A stretch of DNA of 59,456 nucleotides from an uncultured Verrucomicrobiota bacterium. GTDB lineage: Bacteria; Verrucomicrobiota; Verrucomicrobiia; Limisphaerales; UBA9464. A program made the translations under genes and the position numbers. Shown here piece by piece: positions 27,829-37,389 of the stretch; the stretch's first letter is position 1, and every line of letters starts with the position of its first letter. The DNA lies in the NCBI GenBank assembly GCA_903910585.1, contig CAIWAH010000106.1, positions 1 through 59,456 of the forward strand, read 5' to 3'. The notes beneath the pieces were generated by a model. It saw only the letters and a list, made by a program, of their open reading frames with translations. It was not told where the DNA came from and did not search any database.

Positions 27829-28701
27829 TCAGGGGCTCGGCGGGGGAACCGCAACGACCCAGTAGTAACTTACGCCGTTGGTCGCAGTATCGAAGTGGCC
27901 AATCTGGCCTGAGGTTCCCAACATGGGCGGCGACACCGGTGTCCAGTCAGGGGCTGCCAACCGGCTTGCTCGCTCAACTCGATACCAGGTGTCCGACTGC
28001 GTGGGCCAGTTTACCCTCACGGCCGGCAATATTTCGGCGACGACGGAGGCGATCGGCGTTTCCTCCACTGATGCTGCGTCAAAATGGGTTTCACCCGGAT
28101 TTCCGGTGTATATGCCAACCATTATTGCTTTGCCGACGCTGCTGTCACCGGCGGCCACGGAATAGCTCACCTCCACTTCAACAAAGGATCCGGGTTGGAT
28201 ACCGGCGGGAACCTGTGCGAATGCGATCTGCTCGCGGTTGGCGGCGAGCACCACCTGACCGCCGTTCCACGCCTCCGGAAGTGGTAAAGTCAGGGGCCGG
28301 CCGGCCATGATACGAAACGTGTAACGAAAACCTGCCCGAAAGGCGTTGGTCAGGGTTTGGGCGACATACCCCGTCTCTGAAGCGATCAGAGTGTTTGCGC
28401 CATTTGGTATTGCGGCAAACTGGGCAGGTGGTGAGCCGCCCTTCAGAATGGCCGTGGTTCCGTTTTGCCCCTCGCCCTCCCATCCCGGAATCGGATTGTC
28501 CGATACCAGCCCGGTTCCACCTGCGATTTCGGTAAACGCCACCCAAATCCCCGGGCGCAACCTTCCTTGGCTGTCAAAGTAAGCCGGGTTGGAGCCGGTG
28601 ATTTGCTCGAAGGACGGGTTGACGATTGTAAGGAACGCCGCCAATGCATCCGTAGCTGCTACCATCGTGGCCAAGGCCAATGTTATCAGGAGAGAACGCA
28701 T
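27829..28701 (-). CDS. Secreted protein of unknown function
   Basis: A 290-residue exported protein with a clear signal peptide (LLITLALATMVAATDALA). The next 180 residues form a beta-rich, jelly-roll-like domain that opens with VNPSFEQI, as in many extracellular carbohydrate-binding or PEP-CTERM-linked proteins. The last 70 residues (WPTQSDTWYRVERAS ... GVSYYWV) resemble an Ig/fibronectin-like module found at the ends of verrucomicrobial exported proteins. No sorting motif is seen at the C-terminus. It lies 43 bp after the PVC cytochrome gene and 10 bp before the RlmM-like gene. Ligand unknown. Confidence 0.75.
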   Translation of the reverse strand: MRSLLITLALATMVAATDALAAFLTIVNPSFEQITGSNPAYFDSQGRLRPGIWVAFTEIAGGTGLVSDNPIPGWEGEGQNGTTAILKGGSPPAQFAAIPNGANTLIASETGYVAQTLTNAFRAGFRYTFRIMAGRPLTLPLPEAWNGGQVVLAANREQIAFAQVPAGIQPGSFVEVEVSYSVAAGDSSVGKAIMVGIYTGNPGETHFDAASVEETPIASVVAEILPAVRVNWPTQSDTWYRVERASRLAAPDWTPVSPPMLGTSGQIGHFDTATNGVSYYWVVAVPPPSP

Positions 28702-28744
28702 TAGGAAAATCTACTCCGGGCTTCGTAGGCAGACAAGCTGCCCT

Positions 28745-31700
28745 TCAGGGCTTGCCTTGCAGAAACGAAATCAAGTCCCGCAGGTCCTGCGGAGTTCGTC
28801 CAACTTCCAGTCCTTCCGGCATCAGCGACCGGCCGCTGGCTTCCAATTTGATGATTGACCGGCGCGGCACGGTGATTTGCTGATTGCCGGCGAGGAGGAG
28901 CACGACCGCATCGGCGGATTGGGCGTGCAGAAGTCCGGTTTGCGTTTCGCCATCGGAGGTTTCCACCGTGTAGGCCACGAAGCCCGGATTGAGGGCCATG
29001 TTGGGGTCCAGGATGTTGGACAGCAGGTCCTCCACGCTTCGGTGAACGACGCCGGTCAGATCCGGGCCGACCCGATGTCCCATGCTGCCGCTGGCGTGAC
29101 ATTGCGCGCAGGTTTCGCTGAAGACCTTTCGGCCGCGCTCGGCATCGCCCCGAGTCGGGAGCTTCGCCAGCCATTCCTCAACCAATGCCCTGCGGTTGGA
29201 GTATTCCTCGTCGCCCATGAACTTGGCCGCACGATCCCGGATGTCCGCTGCGCCGCCGCGCAGAAGTCGGCGGCGTTGTTCCAGGTCGAGGTTCAATTCG
29301 CCCACGGTCAACGCTCCGGATTCCAAGGCGGAGAGCAAAGCGTTGTGAAATGCCCGGCGCTCCAGCACCAGGTTGAGCACCGGGACCCGAAGTTCGGGCC
29401 CCAGAGTGCGCCAGCGGGCGATCAGGCCGGTGCCGAGTCCCGGTTCGCGCGAGCTGCGAAGCTCGGTCAAGGCGGCCTGCTGAATCTCCGCCGGCTCCTT
29501 GGCATCAAGGAACTTGAGCAAAAACTCGGACAGCTCGGCATTCAGCCCCAATCCGATCAGGCGAATGTGTTCCACGCGTTCGGCGACCGGCCGGGTGGCG
29601 TTGGCGGCTCCGGCGCGGGCCAGCACCAGGGCTTCGGTTTGCTGGACGCTCTCGGGCAGGTTCAAGGCGTGGCTTAGGAGCCACAGCGCCCGGAGTTCGC
29701 TCCGACCGGCTTGGGTGAACCGCTCCGTCAGCTGTCGTCGCGCGGATTCCGCCAGGACGGGTCTGCCGCCGCTCCGCTCGATTCCGGAGGCCAACCCCTC
29801 CCAAAGCACCGTGGCCAGTGCCGCCGGTGCTCGCTCGTGAATTCCACTGGCGAGTCCGATCAGGGCGGAAACATCCTCGGGCCGTTCGCCAGCCCGTGCG
29901 CCGACCAGGTCTGCCAGTTCGCGCAGGCCGTCGGTCAGAGCAGTCGATTCTGCACTCAGCGCCGTCGTGTTGGTCAGGATTCGCCGGGCAAACCCGACGC
30001 CGAATTCCGGCCGCAGTGACGAAATGATCGCACGCCGGGTCCACACGTGGCTGTGGTCGTGGATCCAAAGTGCTGAGAGGTGCGGGACAACTGCGGCATC
30101 GTTGATGGCTCCCGCCGCGACCGCCGCGGCAAAACGAACGCGGGGCTGTGAATCGTGGGTTCGCGCCAGAATCGCTCCGGCGAGCGTGCGGTTGGTCATC
30201 GCCCGTGGTTCCGCGAGCCACAGTGCGTTCTCGCGATTGCCCGGGTGCGTGTCGTCCAAGGCCCGGAGAATTTCATCGGCACGGAGTTGGCCGAGCCCTT
30301 CAAGGGTCCATCGGGCATGTAGGCGTCCCAGCGCGCGCGGGCTTTCCGCGGCGAGTTTGCGCAACGGGGCGACGGCGGCGGGAGCGCGCCGTTCAACCAA
30401 CAGCCGTTGAGCGGTCTGACGGACCCATTGGTTGTCGTCGGCCAGGGCGCTGACCAGGGTTGCTTCTCCGACGGCATCCCAGTTGACCCGCTTGGCGCTG
30501 CGGGAGCCTTTCGGGGCGATCCGGTAGATTCGGCCGCGGTCCTGGCCGGCGCGGACATCCTGCTGGGCGCGCAGTTTGGCCGGAATATAGTCGGGGTGTT
30601 CGATAACATCGCGCTGCATGTCGAGCAGGTAGAGCGCACCGTCCGGTCCGGTTTCGAGTCCGACCGGCCGAAAATGAGCATCCTGGCTGGCAAGAAACTC
30701 GCGGGACTGCTCGCCGGGCGCGCGCGTCGCCTTGAAGATGGCGCCGTCGGGAACCAGCACGTCGCGGTGGACAAGATTGCCTACCACGTCGCAGACAAAC
30801 ACCGAGCCGCGAAGTTCCTCGGGGAAGAGCGCCGAAGCCACCCGTCCCATGCCGCCTGCAGCGCTGAAGTGACCAGCCTGTTCGGGATGGTTCGGCCGGG
30901 TGACGGCAGCAGAGACCGGAAAGATTCGGGACATTTCCCCGTGGTCGGAGATCGAGCCGGTCAGCGGAATCGCCGGGAAGCCGGCGAACCGTTCGGCATG
31001 GCGCCGGCTCAGGAAACGCTGCTGCAGGTGGTCGATGTTGTAGGTAGTGAAGGCCCGGCCGAAGTCGTCGAACACCAGACCAAAACCGCCGCCGGTTCGT
31101 CCGGTCCGTTCGGCGATCCCGGAGTCCGGAACGAGGGCGAAATCATCCTCGCCCAAAGGGAGCGTGAAGTCGGGAAGCTTGGCTGAACGCAGAGTGCCGC
31201 CGCTGCCCCCGTTGGCGACGTGAATTCGGTTGTCGAGGCCCCAGCGCAACCCGTTGGCGAGGCTGTCGGAGACACCACGGTTAAGACCGGTGAAGAGCGT
31301 TTCGCGGATGTCGGCGACGCCGTCACCGTTGGCGTCGCGGAGGAAAACAATCTCCGGGGCGCCGATGACGATCAGTCCGTCGCGCCACGGTGCCACGCTG
31401 GTCGCGTAGCTCAGGTCGCGGGCAAAGACCGTGGACCGGTCCGCTCGGCCATCGTGATCGGTGTCCTCCAGCAACCGCACGGTGCTTCCGACCGCTCCGT
31501 TTTCGCCCGTGCCGTAAGGGTAGTCGCGGCACTCGGCCACATAGGCGCGGCCAGCGGCATCCCAGGCGATGGCCACCGGGTCAACGACGTCGGGTTCGGC
31601 CGCCCACAGGGTCATTTCCAGACGGGAATCGAGTTCCGCTAAACCGGGGTCGAAGGAGAACCGGTTGGTCTGCGCTCCGGCGATGGCGGGCAGCAGTTGG

Positions 31701-31786
31701 CTGCAAAACAGGACCGCGGCAACCGACGAGACCGATGCCGAGAAGCGACCGGTGGCGGCACTCGATTGGTGCAAGCGGGTGTCCAT
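28745..31786 (-). CDS. PVC-type dehydrogenase with HEAT repeats and cytochrome c
   Basis: A 1013-residue exported protein from the ATG at 31786, 2 bp after the glgA stop. Order: signal peptide, PVC dehydrogenase propeller (EMTLWAAEPDVVDPVAIAWD to about residue 430, with calcium-like loops DTDHDGRAD and DANGDGVAD), a long HEAT-like helical section (about 440-860), a cytochrome c domain with CAQCH, and the C-terminal heme-binding domain (NILDPNMALNPGFVAY, LMPEGLE). It shares its plan with the protein at 16384-18702 but is 240 residues longer in the helical part. Function is probably periplasmic sugar or alcohol oxidation; unproven. Confidence 0.87.
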   Translation of the reverse strand: MDTRLHQSSAATGRFSASVSSVAAVLFCSQLLPAIAGAQTNRFSFDPGLAELDSRLEMTLWAAEPDVVDPVAIAWDAAGRAYVAECRDYPYGTGENGAVGSTVRLLEDTDHDGRADRSTVFARDLSYATSVAPWRDGLIVIGAPEIVFLRDANGDGVADIRETLFTGLNRGVSDSLANGLRWGLDNRIHVANGGSGGTLRSAKLPDFTLPLGEDDFALVPDSGIAERTGRTGGGFGLVFDDFGRAFTTYNIDHLQQRFLSRRHAERFAGFPAIPLTGSISDHGEMSRIFPVSAAVTRPNHPEQAGHFSAAGGMGRVASALFPEELRGSVFVCDVVGNLVHRDVLVPDGAIFKATRAPGEQSREFLASQDAHFRPVGLETGPDGALYLLDMQRDVIEHPDYIPAKLRAQQDVRAGQDRGRIYRIAPKGSRSAKRVNWDAVGEATLVSALADDNQWVRQTAQRLLVERRAPAAVAPLRKLAAESPRALGRLHARWTLEGLGQLRADEILRALDDTHPGNRENALWLAEPRAMTNRTLAGAILARTHDSQPRVRFAAAVAAGAINDAAVVPHLSALWIHDHSHVWTRRAIISSLRPEFGVGFARRILTNTTALSAESTALTDGLRELADLVGARAGERPEDVSALIGLASGIHERAPAALATVLWEGLASGIERSGGRPVLAESARRQLTERFTQAGRSELRALWLLSHALNLPESVQQTEALVLARAGAANATRPVAERVEHIRLIGLGLNAELSEFLLKFLDAKEPAEIQQAALTELRSSREPGLGTGLIARWRTLGPELRVPVLNLVLERRAFHNALLSALESGALTVGELNLDLEQRRRLLRGGAADIRDRAAKFMGDEEYSNRRALVEEWLAKLPTRGDAERGRKVFSETCAQCHASGSMGHRVGPDLTGVVHRSVEDLLSNILDPNMALNPGFVAYTVETSDGETQTGLLHAQSADAVVLLLAGNQQITVPRRSIIKLEASGRSLMPEGLEVGRTPQDLRDLISFLQGKP

Positions 31787-31788
31787 GT

Positions 31789-33246
31789 TCAGACTCCGTG
31801 GAGCACCTGCTCGTAGAGTTCCACGTATTCGCGCGACTGCTTCTCCCAGGAAAAGTCGGCCTTCATTCCATTGTGCCGAAAATGGGCGAGCAAATCCGGC
31901 TCCCGGTAGAGGCCATGAGCCTTGCGGAGGGCGTGTGACAGTGCCGCCGCCGTGGGCTCGTGGAACTTGATGCCCGTCGCCCGCTCGGCGCTCTCGCGGA
32001 CATCCACCACCGAGTCGTCGAGCCCGCCCGTGGCGCGGACAATCGGCACCGTGCCGTAGCGGAGCGAGTAAAGCTGGTTCAGCCCGCACGGCTCGAACCG
32101 CGACGGCATCAGAAAGAAGTCGGCCGCGGCCTCGATGCGCTGGGCAAGGGCGGCATCGAAACCGACCTTGACGGCGACCGATTGGGGATGCCGGGCGGCC
32201 AGGGCCCGGAATCCGCTTTGCAGCGTGGCGTCACCCGAGCCCAGGAGCACGAACTGCTGTTCGAGTCCTTCGGCCAATCCCTGTTCGAGCGCCGTGAGGA
32301 GCAGGTCGGAACCTTTTTGACTGGTCAGGCGGGAAATTTTGGCGAACAGGGGAACGTCGTCCCGCAACGGCAAACCGAACTCCGCCTGAAGCTCGCGCTT
32401 GTTGGCCGCCTTGCCGGCAAGGTGCTGGGCATCGTATGCATGCTTGAGGAACGGATTCGCCGAGGTGTTCCACTCGTCGTAGTCCACTCCGTTCAGGATG
32501 CCGGTGAGTTCGTATTCCCGACGGAGGAGGAGTCCTTCGAATCCGCATCCAAACTCCGGCGTGCAGATTTCGCGGGCGTATCGCGGACTGACGGTGGTCA
32601 GGGCATCCGCCAACGACAGCCCCGCCTTCAGGAAGTTGAGCTGTCCCCAGGCCTCTGCGCTGTTGGTGTGGAACCACTCCGCCGGCAGATTGGCCAAGGG
32701 CCATTCGGTGGCGGGAAACCAGCCCTGATAGGCGAGGTTGTGGATGGTGAGCACCGTTTTCGGCGGCTGCGGCCAAGCTCCAGAGGCGCGGGCATGCTGC
32801 AGAAGCATCGGCAGGGGCCCGGTTGGCCAGTCGTGGACATGGACGATCTGCGGCGGGCGGGGCAGGTGACGGGCGAGGACCAAGGCCGCCTTGCAGAAGA
32901 AAAGGTAGCGGGCCGCATTGTCGGGGTAGTCCACCTGGCTTTCATTGTAGATTCCCGCCCGGTCAAAGAAGTGCGGCTGGTCCACAAACCAGATCGTCAG
33001 CCGCGGCGAGACCTTCAAGCGCCAGAACTCGCCGCCCACGGAGCCGCTGCCCAACGGCACAACGAAACGCCAGTTCGCCGGTTGCAGTTCCGGGTAGCGG
33101 GCCCGGATGCCACGGTAGAGCGGGGTGACCAGGTGGACTTCATGGCCTGCGTGAGCCAGGGCCTTGCCGAGCGCGGCGACCATATCCGCGAGTCCGCCCG
33201 TCTTGGAGAACGGGTGAAGTTCGCTGGTGACATGGAGGAGCTGCAT
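31789..33246 (-). CDS. glgA: Glycogen synthase
   Basis: The 485-residue product from ATG 33246 is the standard length of bacterial GlgA, which adds glucose from ADP-glucose to glycogen. The N-terminal ADP-glucose motif SKTGGLADM, the NLAYQGWFP and RYAREICTPEFGCGFEGLL segments and the GT-B C-terminal domain with MPSRFEPCGLNQLYSLRYGT are present. A longer upstream frame exists but the family always begins at the LLHVTSELHPF strand. It diverges from the globin gene. Its stop is 2 bp before the start of a PVC cytochrome gene, an unusual partner. Confidence 0.96.
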   Translation of the reverse strand: MQLLHVTSELHPFSKTGGLADMVAALGKALAHAGHEVHLVTPLYRGIRARYPELQPANWRFVVPLGSGSVGGEFWRLKVSPRLTIWFVDQPHFFDRAGIYNESQVDYPDNAARYLFFCKAALVLARHLPRPPQIVHVHDWPTGPLPMLLQHARASGAWPQPPKTVLTIHNLAYQGWFPATEWPLANLPAEWFHTNSAEAWGQLNFLKAGLSLADALTTVSPRYAREICTPEFGCGFEGLLLRREYELTGILNGVDYDEWNTSANPFLKHAYDAQHLAGKAANKRELQAEFGLPLRDDVPLFAKISRLTSQKGSDLLLTALEQGLAEGLEQQFVLLGSGDATLQSGFRALAARHPQSVAVKVGFDAALAQRIEAAADFFLMPSRFEPCGLNQLYSLRYGTVPIVRATGGLDDSVVDVRESAERATGIKFHEPTAAALSHALRKAHGLYREPDLLAHFRHNGMKADFSWEKQSREYVELYEQVLHGV

Positions 33247-33376
33247 GGGCCGAGCTTCGCGAAGGGGTTGCCGGGGGAACAAGCCGGAAACGCTCGGTGG
33301 CGAGTGCGCGCAGGAACCGCCGACAATGTTGATGTCGGTCAAAGCCAAGCGCGGGCTTTTGTTCATCCTGCCCCCG

Positions 33377-33820
33377 ATGGCAAACTCCGTTCCGATGTCC
33401 GAGGCCAATGAAGGCGGATCCTCCGCCGGCAAAGTCACCGTGTTCGAAGCGGTCGGCGGCCGCGCCGCCCTGCTGGAATTTCTGCGGCTCTTCTATGCGG
33501 ACGTTCGCCAGGACTCGCTGATCGGGCCGATTTTCGACCGCCAGATCCAGAACTGGCCGGCGCACCTGGAGAAGATCGCCGACTTCTGGGCGCTACAGAC
33601 CGGCGGACCTTCGGACTACCGCGGCGGATTTGGGGCGGCTCATTTGCGACTGGACCTGGAGGAGTCCCACTTCCGCCGCTGGCTGATGCTGTGGGAGCTG
33701 AACTGCAAATCGCGTCTTGAGCCGGCGGCGGCCGCGTGGCTGATCTCCCGGGCGCACGAGTTGGCGGGGAACCTGCGCCGACTGCTGGGCGGCAATCCGG
33801 GGATCCAGATTGGCCGGTGA
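33377..33820 (+). CDS. Group III truncated hemoglobin-like protein
   Basis: A 147-residue heme protein of the truncated (2-on-2) globin family. The helices ALLEFLRLFYADVRQDSLIGPIF, KIADFWALQTGG and HLRLDLEESHFRRWLMLW match the group III pattern, with His of GAAHLRL in the region of the proximal ligand. Such globins are linked with NO detoxification or oxygen handling. Start at 33377 (MANSVPM) is preferred; 33395 is also possible. Its stop lies 9 bp from the convergent recN stop. Confidence 0.85.
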   Translation: MANSVPMSEANEGGSSAGKVTVFEAVGGRAALLEFLRLFYADVRQDSLIGPIFDRQIQNWPAHLEKIADFWALQTGGPSDYRGGFGAAHLRLDLEESHFRRWLMLWELNCKSRLEPAAAAWLISRAHELAGNLRRLLGGNPGIQIGR

Positions 33821-33829
33821 CGTTTGCGG

Positions 33830-35491
33830 TCAGGGGGAGCTGAGCAGTTCTTCGGCATGGCGGCGGGCGGCCTCGGAGGCCCCGCCCAGCATGCGCGCCA
33901 GTTCGTCCACACGCTCGGAAGTCTCGAGTTTGCGTATGCGCGATTCGGCCCGTCCCGCGACGAGTTCCTTGGTGACGACGTAATGGGCATCGCCCGCAGC
34001 GGCCACCGGGGCGAGGTGCGTGATGCACAGCACCTGATGCTGCTGGGCGATGCGGCGCATCCGCTGGCCCACTGCCCGCGCGGTTTCGCCGCCGATGTTG
34101 GCATCCACCTCGTCAAAGATCAGCACCGGCACCGCATCTTCGGTGGCGAGCACACTCTTGAGGGCCAGCATGACCCGGGCGAGTTCGCCGCTGGAGGCGA
34201 TCGATCGCAATGGGCGGGCCGGTTCGCCGGGGTTCGGTGCGAAGTGGAATTCGCAGGAATCGCCCCCGTTTGCCAAGATTTCCGCGGTCTCCGAAAGCCG
34301 GATGTCGAATGCGCCCCGGGGAAATCCGAGGCCCGCCAGTTCCTTGGCGACCGCCTTGGCCAGTTTGGGCACCAGCTTGCGCCGGGCGGCCCCGAGGGCT
34401 TTGGCCGCAGCCGCCAGGCGGGCGTCGGTTTCGCGAATGGAGGCATCCAGACGGGCGACCTCTGCGTCCCGGCCTTCCAATGCGTTCAGGCGGTTCCTCG
34501 CCTCTTCACCGAAGGCCAGCACTTCTCCCACCGTTCCGCCGTATTTGCGCTTCAGGCTATGGATGAGGCTGAGCCGGGCTTCGAGCTCGTTCATCCGCTC
34601 GGGTTCGATCTCGATGCGATCCGTGTAGCGTGCCAGCCGTTCCTGCAGTTCCCGCAGGACAGCGACTCCCTGTTCGTGAAGGTCCACCATTTCGCCGCCG
34701 GTCGGGTCAATTCGACCGAGTTCATGCAGGGATCTTCCGACCGATCCGAGCTGCGCCGTGATGGAATCGTCGCTGTCGCCAAGGGCAGACAGACTGCTTT
34801 GCGCGAGCGTCAGGAGGCGGGCGGCGTGGGTGGCCCGGGTGAATTCGGCTTCGACCTCGGCTTCCTCGTCGGGCCGCAGGTTGGCCTCGGAGATTTCGCG
34901 CACCTGAAAGCGAAGCAAATCAAGTTGCTGGGCGTAGGTCCGCTCATCGACAATCAGCGCGCTTTTCTGAGCTTGGAACGAATTTCGGAGCGCGAGCAGT
35001 TCCGCCAAGGACTCCTGCTGCGACGCGAGTCCGCCAAAGGCGTCCAGGATCGCCAACTGCTTCGCCGGCTGAAGCAGCGACTGGTGCTCGTGGGGACCGT
35101 GGAGGTCCACCAGCAATTCGCCGAGCGTTGCCAGGGTCGCGAGCGTGGTGGGCGATCCGTTGACGAACTGGCGGTTCGTTCCGCCGGTGGTGAACGAGCG
35201 TTTCAGAATCAGCTGGTCGTCTTCGGAGGGTTCCAGCCCGTTCTCCGCGAGAAACGGGTCGAGGCTTACCTTCAGCGCGGGAACGTGGAAGGCCGCCTCG
35301 ACGGTGCAGGAATCGGTTCCGCTGCGAATCAGGGACCGGTCTGCGCGTTGCCCCAGCAACAGGTTCACCGCGCCGAGGATGACGGACTTCCCGGCTCCCG
35401 TTTCGCCGGTGACCGCATTGAATCCTGCGGAGAGATCCAGCGTAAGGTCCGCCACGAGGGCCAGGTTTCGGATGCGCAGCGTGGTTAGCAT
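33830..35491 (-). CDS. recN: DNA repair protein RecN
   Basis: A 553-residue SMC-like ATPase, the usual RecN length, acting in double-strand break repair. Walker A GETGAGKS is at 29-36, the ABC signature SSGELARVMLALK near 425, and Walker B VPVLIFDEVDANIGG follows, with a coiled-coil between. It is read divergently from prs across a 187-bp gap. Complete, nothing odd. Confidence 0.96.
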   Translation of the reverse strand: MLTTLRIRNLALVADLTLDLSAGFNAVTGETGAGKSVILGAVNLLLGQRADRSLIRSGTDSCTVEAAFHVPALKVSLDPFLAENGLEPSEDDQLILKRSFTTGGTNRQFVNGSPTTLATLATLGELLVDLHGPHEHQSLLQPAKQLAILDAFGGLASQQESLAELLALRNSFQAQKSALIVDERTYAQQLDLLRFQVREISEANLRPDEEAEVEAEFTRATHAARLLTLAQSSLSALGDSDDSITAQLGSVGRSLHELGRIDPTGGEMVDLHEQGVAVLRELQERLARYTDRIEIEPERMNELEARLSLIHSLKRKYGGTVGEVLAFGEEARNRLNALEGRDAEVARLDASIRETDARLAAAAKALGAARRKLVPKLAKAVAKELAGLGFPRGAFDIRLSETAEILANGGDSCEFHFAPNPGEPARPLRSIASSGELARVMLALKSVLATEDAVPVLIFDEVDANIGGETARAVGQRMRRIAQQHQVLCITHLAPVAAAGDAHYVVTKELVAGRAESRIRKLETSERVDELARMLGGASEAARRHAEELLSSP

Positions 35492-35532
35492 CGTGCGGCC
35501 GAATTCCCCGAGTTCCGGGCCGGATTGCCAAC

Positions 35533-35561
35533 ATCATTTTGCAGTTTGGAACGGCCTTCAA
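35533..35561 (-). promoter_or_regulatory. Probable recN promoter
   Basis: On the minus strand TTGAAG (35561-35556) and AATGAT (35538-35533) are 17 bp apart, each matching the sigma-70 consensus at four of six positions, and lie 41 bp before the recN start. No LexA-type palindrome was noticed. Confidence 0.4.
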
Positions 35562-35678
35562 AAGCCTGTCGGGCTTTGGCCTTGCCCGACCGAGGTTGCC
35601 CAGTAAGGTCGCCGCGCCCCGGACGCGGTCGCCCTCATCGGTTGTCGCCCCTGTCCGGGTTACTTTGCTTTTGCACCC

Positions 35679-36623
35679 GTGAAAATATTCTCCGGAAACG
35701 CGAATCCCCTGCTGGCGAAGGCGATCTGCGACTCAATCCAGGTGCCGCTGGGCCGCTGCACTGTGAGCACGTTCCCCGATGGGGAAACCTTCGTGAAGAT
35801 CGACGAAAACGTCCGGGGTCACGATGTCTTCGTCGTTCAAAGCACCAGCCCGCCCACCAACCATCACCTGATGGAAATGTTCATCATGATGGATGCGTTG
35901 CGGCGTTCCAGTGCGAGCCGGATCACAGCGGTGCTTCCGTTCTACGGATATGCCCGCCAGGATCGAAAGGATCAGCCCCGGGTGCCCATCACCGCCAAGC
36001 TGGTGGCCAACCTGCTGGTGGCCGCCGGCGCCAACCGGGTGCTGACGATGGATCTCCACGCGCAGCAGATTCAGGGATTCTTCGACATCCCGGTGGATCA
36101 TCTTTACGCCGCCCCGGTGATCTACGAGCACTTGCACGATCGAAAGCTGCGGAATCTCGTCGTGGTGAGTCCGGACGTGGGCGGGCTGAAGATGGCCTAC
36201 GCCTATGCCCAGCAGCTGGATGCCGAACTTGCCATTGTCGCGAAGCGACGCAAGAGCCCGACTGAAACTGAGGCCACGGCGGTCATTGGTGACATCGCCG
36301 GCAAGAACGTGCTGATCGTGGACGATCTCACCGAAACGGCCGGCACGTTGACCAGTGCGGCCGCCCTCCTTAAGGAGCGCGGAGCCGAGAAGATCATGGC
36401 GTGTGTTTCCCATGCCCTGCTCAATGAACTGGGGATCGAGCGATTGAGGAAATCATTTATTGACGAACTGATAACGACCGATACGGTCGCGCGCTCCGCG
36501 ATTCCGGGGTTGAACATCACATCCCTGTCAGTTGCTGGGTTGCTGGGGGAAGCGATCAAACGCATTCACCAAAACGCCAGCGTGACATCGCTGTTTGAGT
36601 TTAAGGGCGGGCGAACCAGCTAA
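35679..36623 (+). CDS. prs: Ribose-phosphate pyrophosphokinase
   Basis: A 314-residue cytoplasmic PRPP synthetase that makes phosphoribosyl pyrophosphate from ribose 5-phosphate and ATP. Start is GTG at 35679 (MKIFSGNANPLLA). Motifs present: FPDGE, YGYARQDRK (ATP loop), DLHAQQIQGFFDIPVDHL and the PRPP loop VDDLTETAGT. It heads the translation cluster, 29 bp before rplY. Confidence 0.97.
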   Translation: MKIFSGNANPLLAKAICDSIQVPLGRCTVSTFPDGETFVKIDENVRGHDVFVVQSTSPPTNHHLMEMFIMMDALRRSSASRITAVLPFYGYARQDRKDQPRVPITAKLVANLLVAAGANRVLTMDLHAQQIQGFFDIPVDHLYAAPVIYEHLHDRKLRNLVVVSPDVGGLKMAYAYAQQLDAELAIVAKRRKSPTETEATAVIGDIAGKNVLIVDDLTETAGTLTSAAALLKERGAEKIMACVSHALLNELGIERLRKSFIDELITTDTVARSAIPGLNITSLSVAGLLGEAIKRIHQNASVTSLFEFKGGRTS

Positions 36624-36652
36624 CTGCTGGCCGTCGGCTGATACGACATAAA

Positions 36653-37336
36653 ATGAAATCGGTAGCACTGAAGGCGCATCCGCGCACGCTGTCCCGGCGC
36701 AAGGGAGCCAAGGCCGTTCGCGCGAACGGCAGGATTCCCGCGGTCATCTACGGGAAACACAATCCCCCGCAGAACATCGAGATCGATGCCGAACAGTTCG
36801 ATGAACTGGTTCACGCGGCCCACAGCGAGGTCATTCTCGTGGACTTGGCAGTTGAAGGCGATTCCCGCGGAACCCGCCTCGCGCTGGTGCAGGACGTGCA
36901 GCATCACCCTTTGCTCGACACCACGCTGCATATTGATCTACACGAGGTTAAGGCGGATGAGTTGGTGACGCTTGAGGTGCCGGTCGAAGCGGTTGGCACT
37001 CCGGATGGCGTCAAGAACGGCGGTGGCACGCTGGAGCACGTCCGGTTCAAGCTCAAGGTGCGCGCTCTGCCGGGCAACCTTCCTGAGCAGATCAACGTGG
37101 ATGTTTCCGCCCTCAAGGTAGGGCAGACGCTGCACATCGGTGAAATCACCGCTCCCGAGGGGGTTGAGATTCGCGGCGACAAGAAGATCCCGGTGTTCGC
37201 GGTGGCTGCGCCGGTAACCGAGGCTGAAGAGGCTGCGGCACCGGCGGTTGGCGCGGAGGCCAAGCAGCCTGAGATGATCAAGGAGAAGAAGGCTGACGAT
37301 GCCGCTCCGGCGAAGGCCGCGGAAAAGAAGAAATGA
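36653..37336 (+). CDS. rplY: 50S ribosomal protein L25/general stress protein Ctc
   Basis: A 227-residue long-form bL25 (TL5/Ctc type) that binds 5S rRNA. The N-terminal domain (SRRKGAKAVRANGRIPAVIYGK) is followed by the larger C-terminal beta domain (EVPVEAVGTPDGVKNGG, LPGNLPEQINVDVSALKVGQTLHI) and an Ala/Lys/Glu-rich tail. It lies between prs and pth, the standard order in many bacteria. Confidence 0.95.
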   Translation: MKSVALKAHPRTLSRRKGAKAVRANGRIPAVIYGKHNPPQNIEIDAEQFDELVHAAHSEVILVDLAVEGDSRGTRLALVQDVQHHPLLDTTLHIDLHEVKADELVTLEVPVEAVGTPDGVKNGGGTLEHVRFKLKVRALPGNLPEQINVDVSALKVGQTLHIGEITAPEGVEIRGDKKIPVFAVAAPVTEAEEAAAPAVGAEAKQPEMIKEKKADDAAPAKAAEKKK

Positions 37337-37389
37337 TTCGCGGCCGGTAGCTGGGATTCCCGACCGCCCCCTTCCAACCAAGTTCCGAG

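Noticed and set aside
31960..33411. Plus-strand open frame opposite glgA
   Set aside because: glgA is unambiguous on the minus strand and the opposite translation shows no family motif.
35642..35666. TTGTCG/TACTTT as a prs promoter
   Set aside because: The spacer is only 13 bp, too short for sigma-70.
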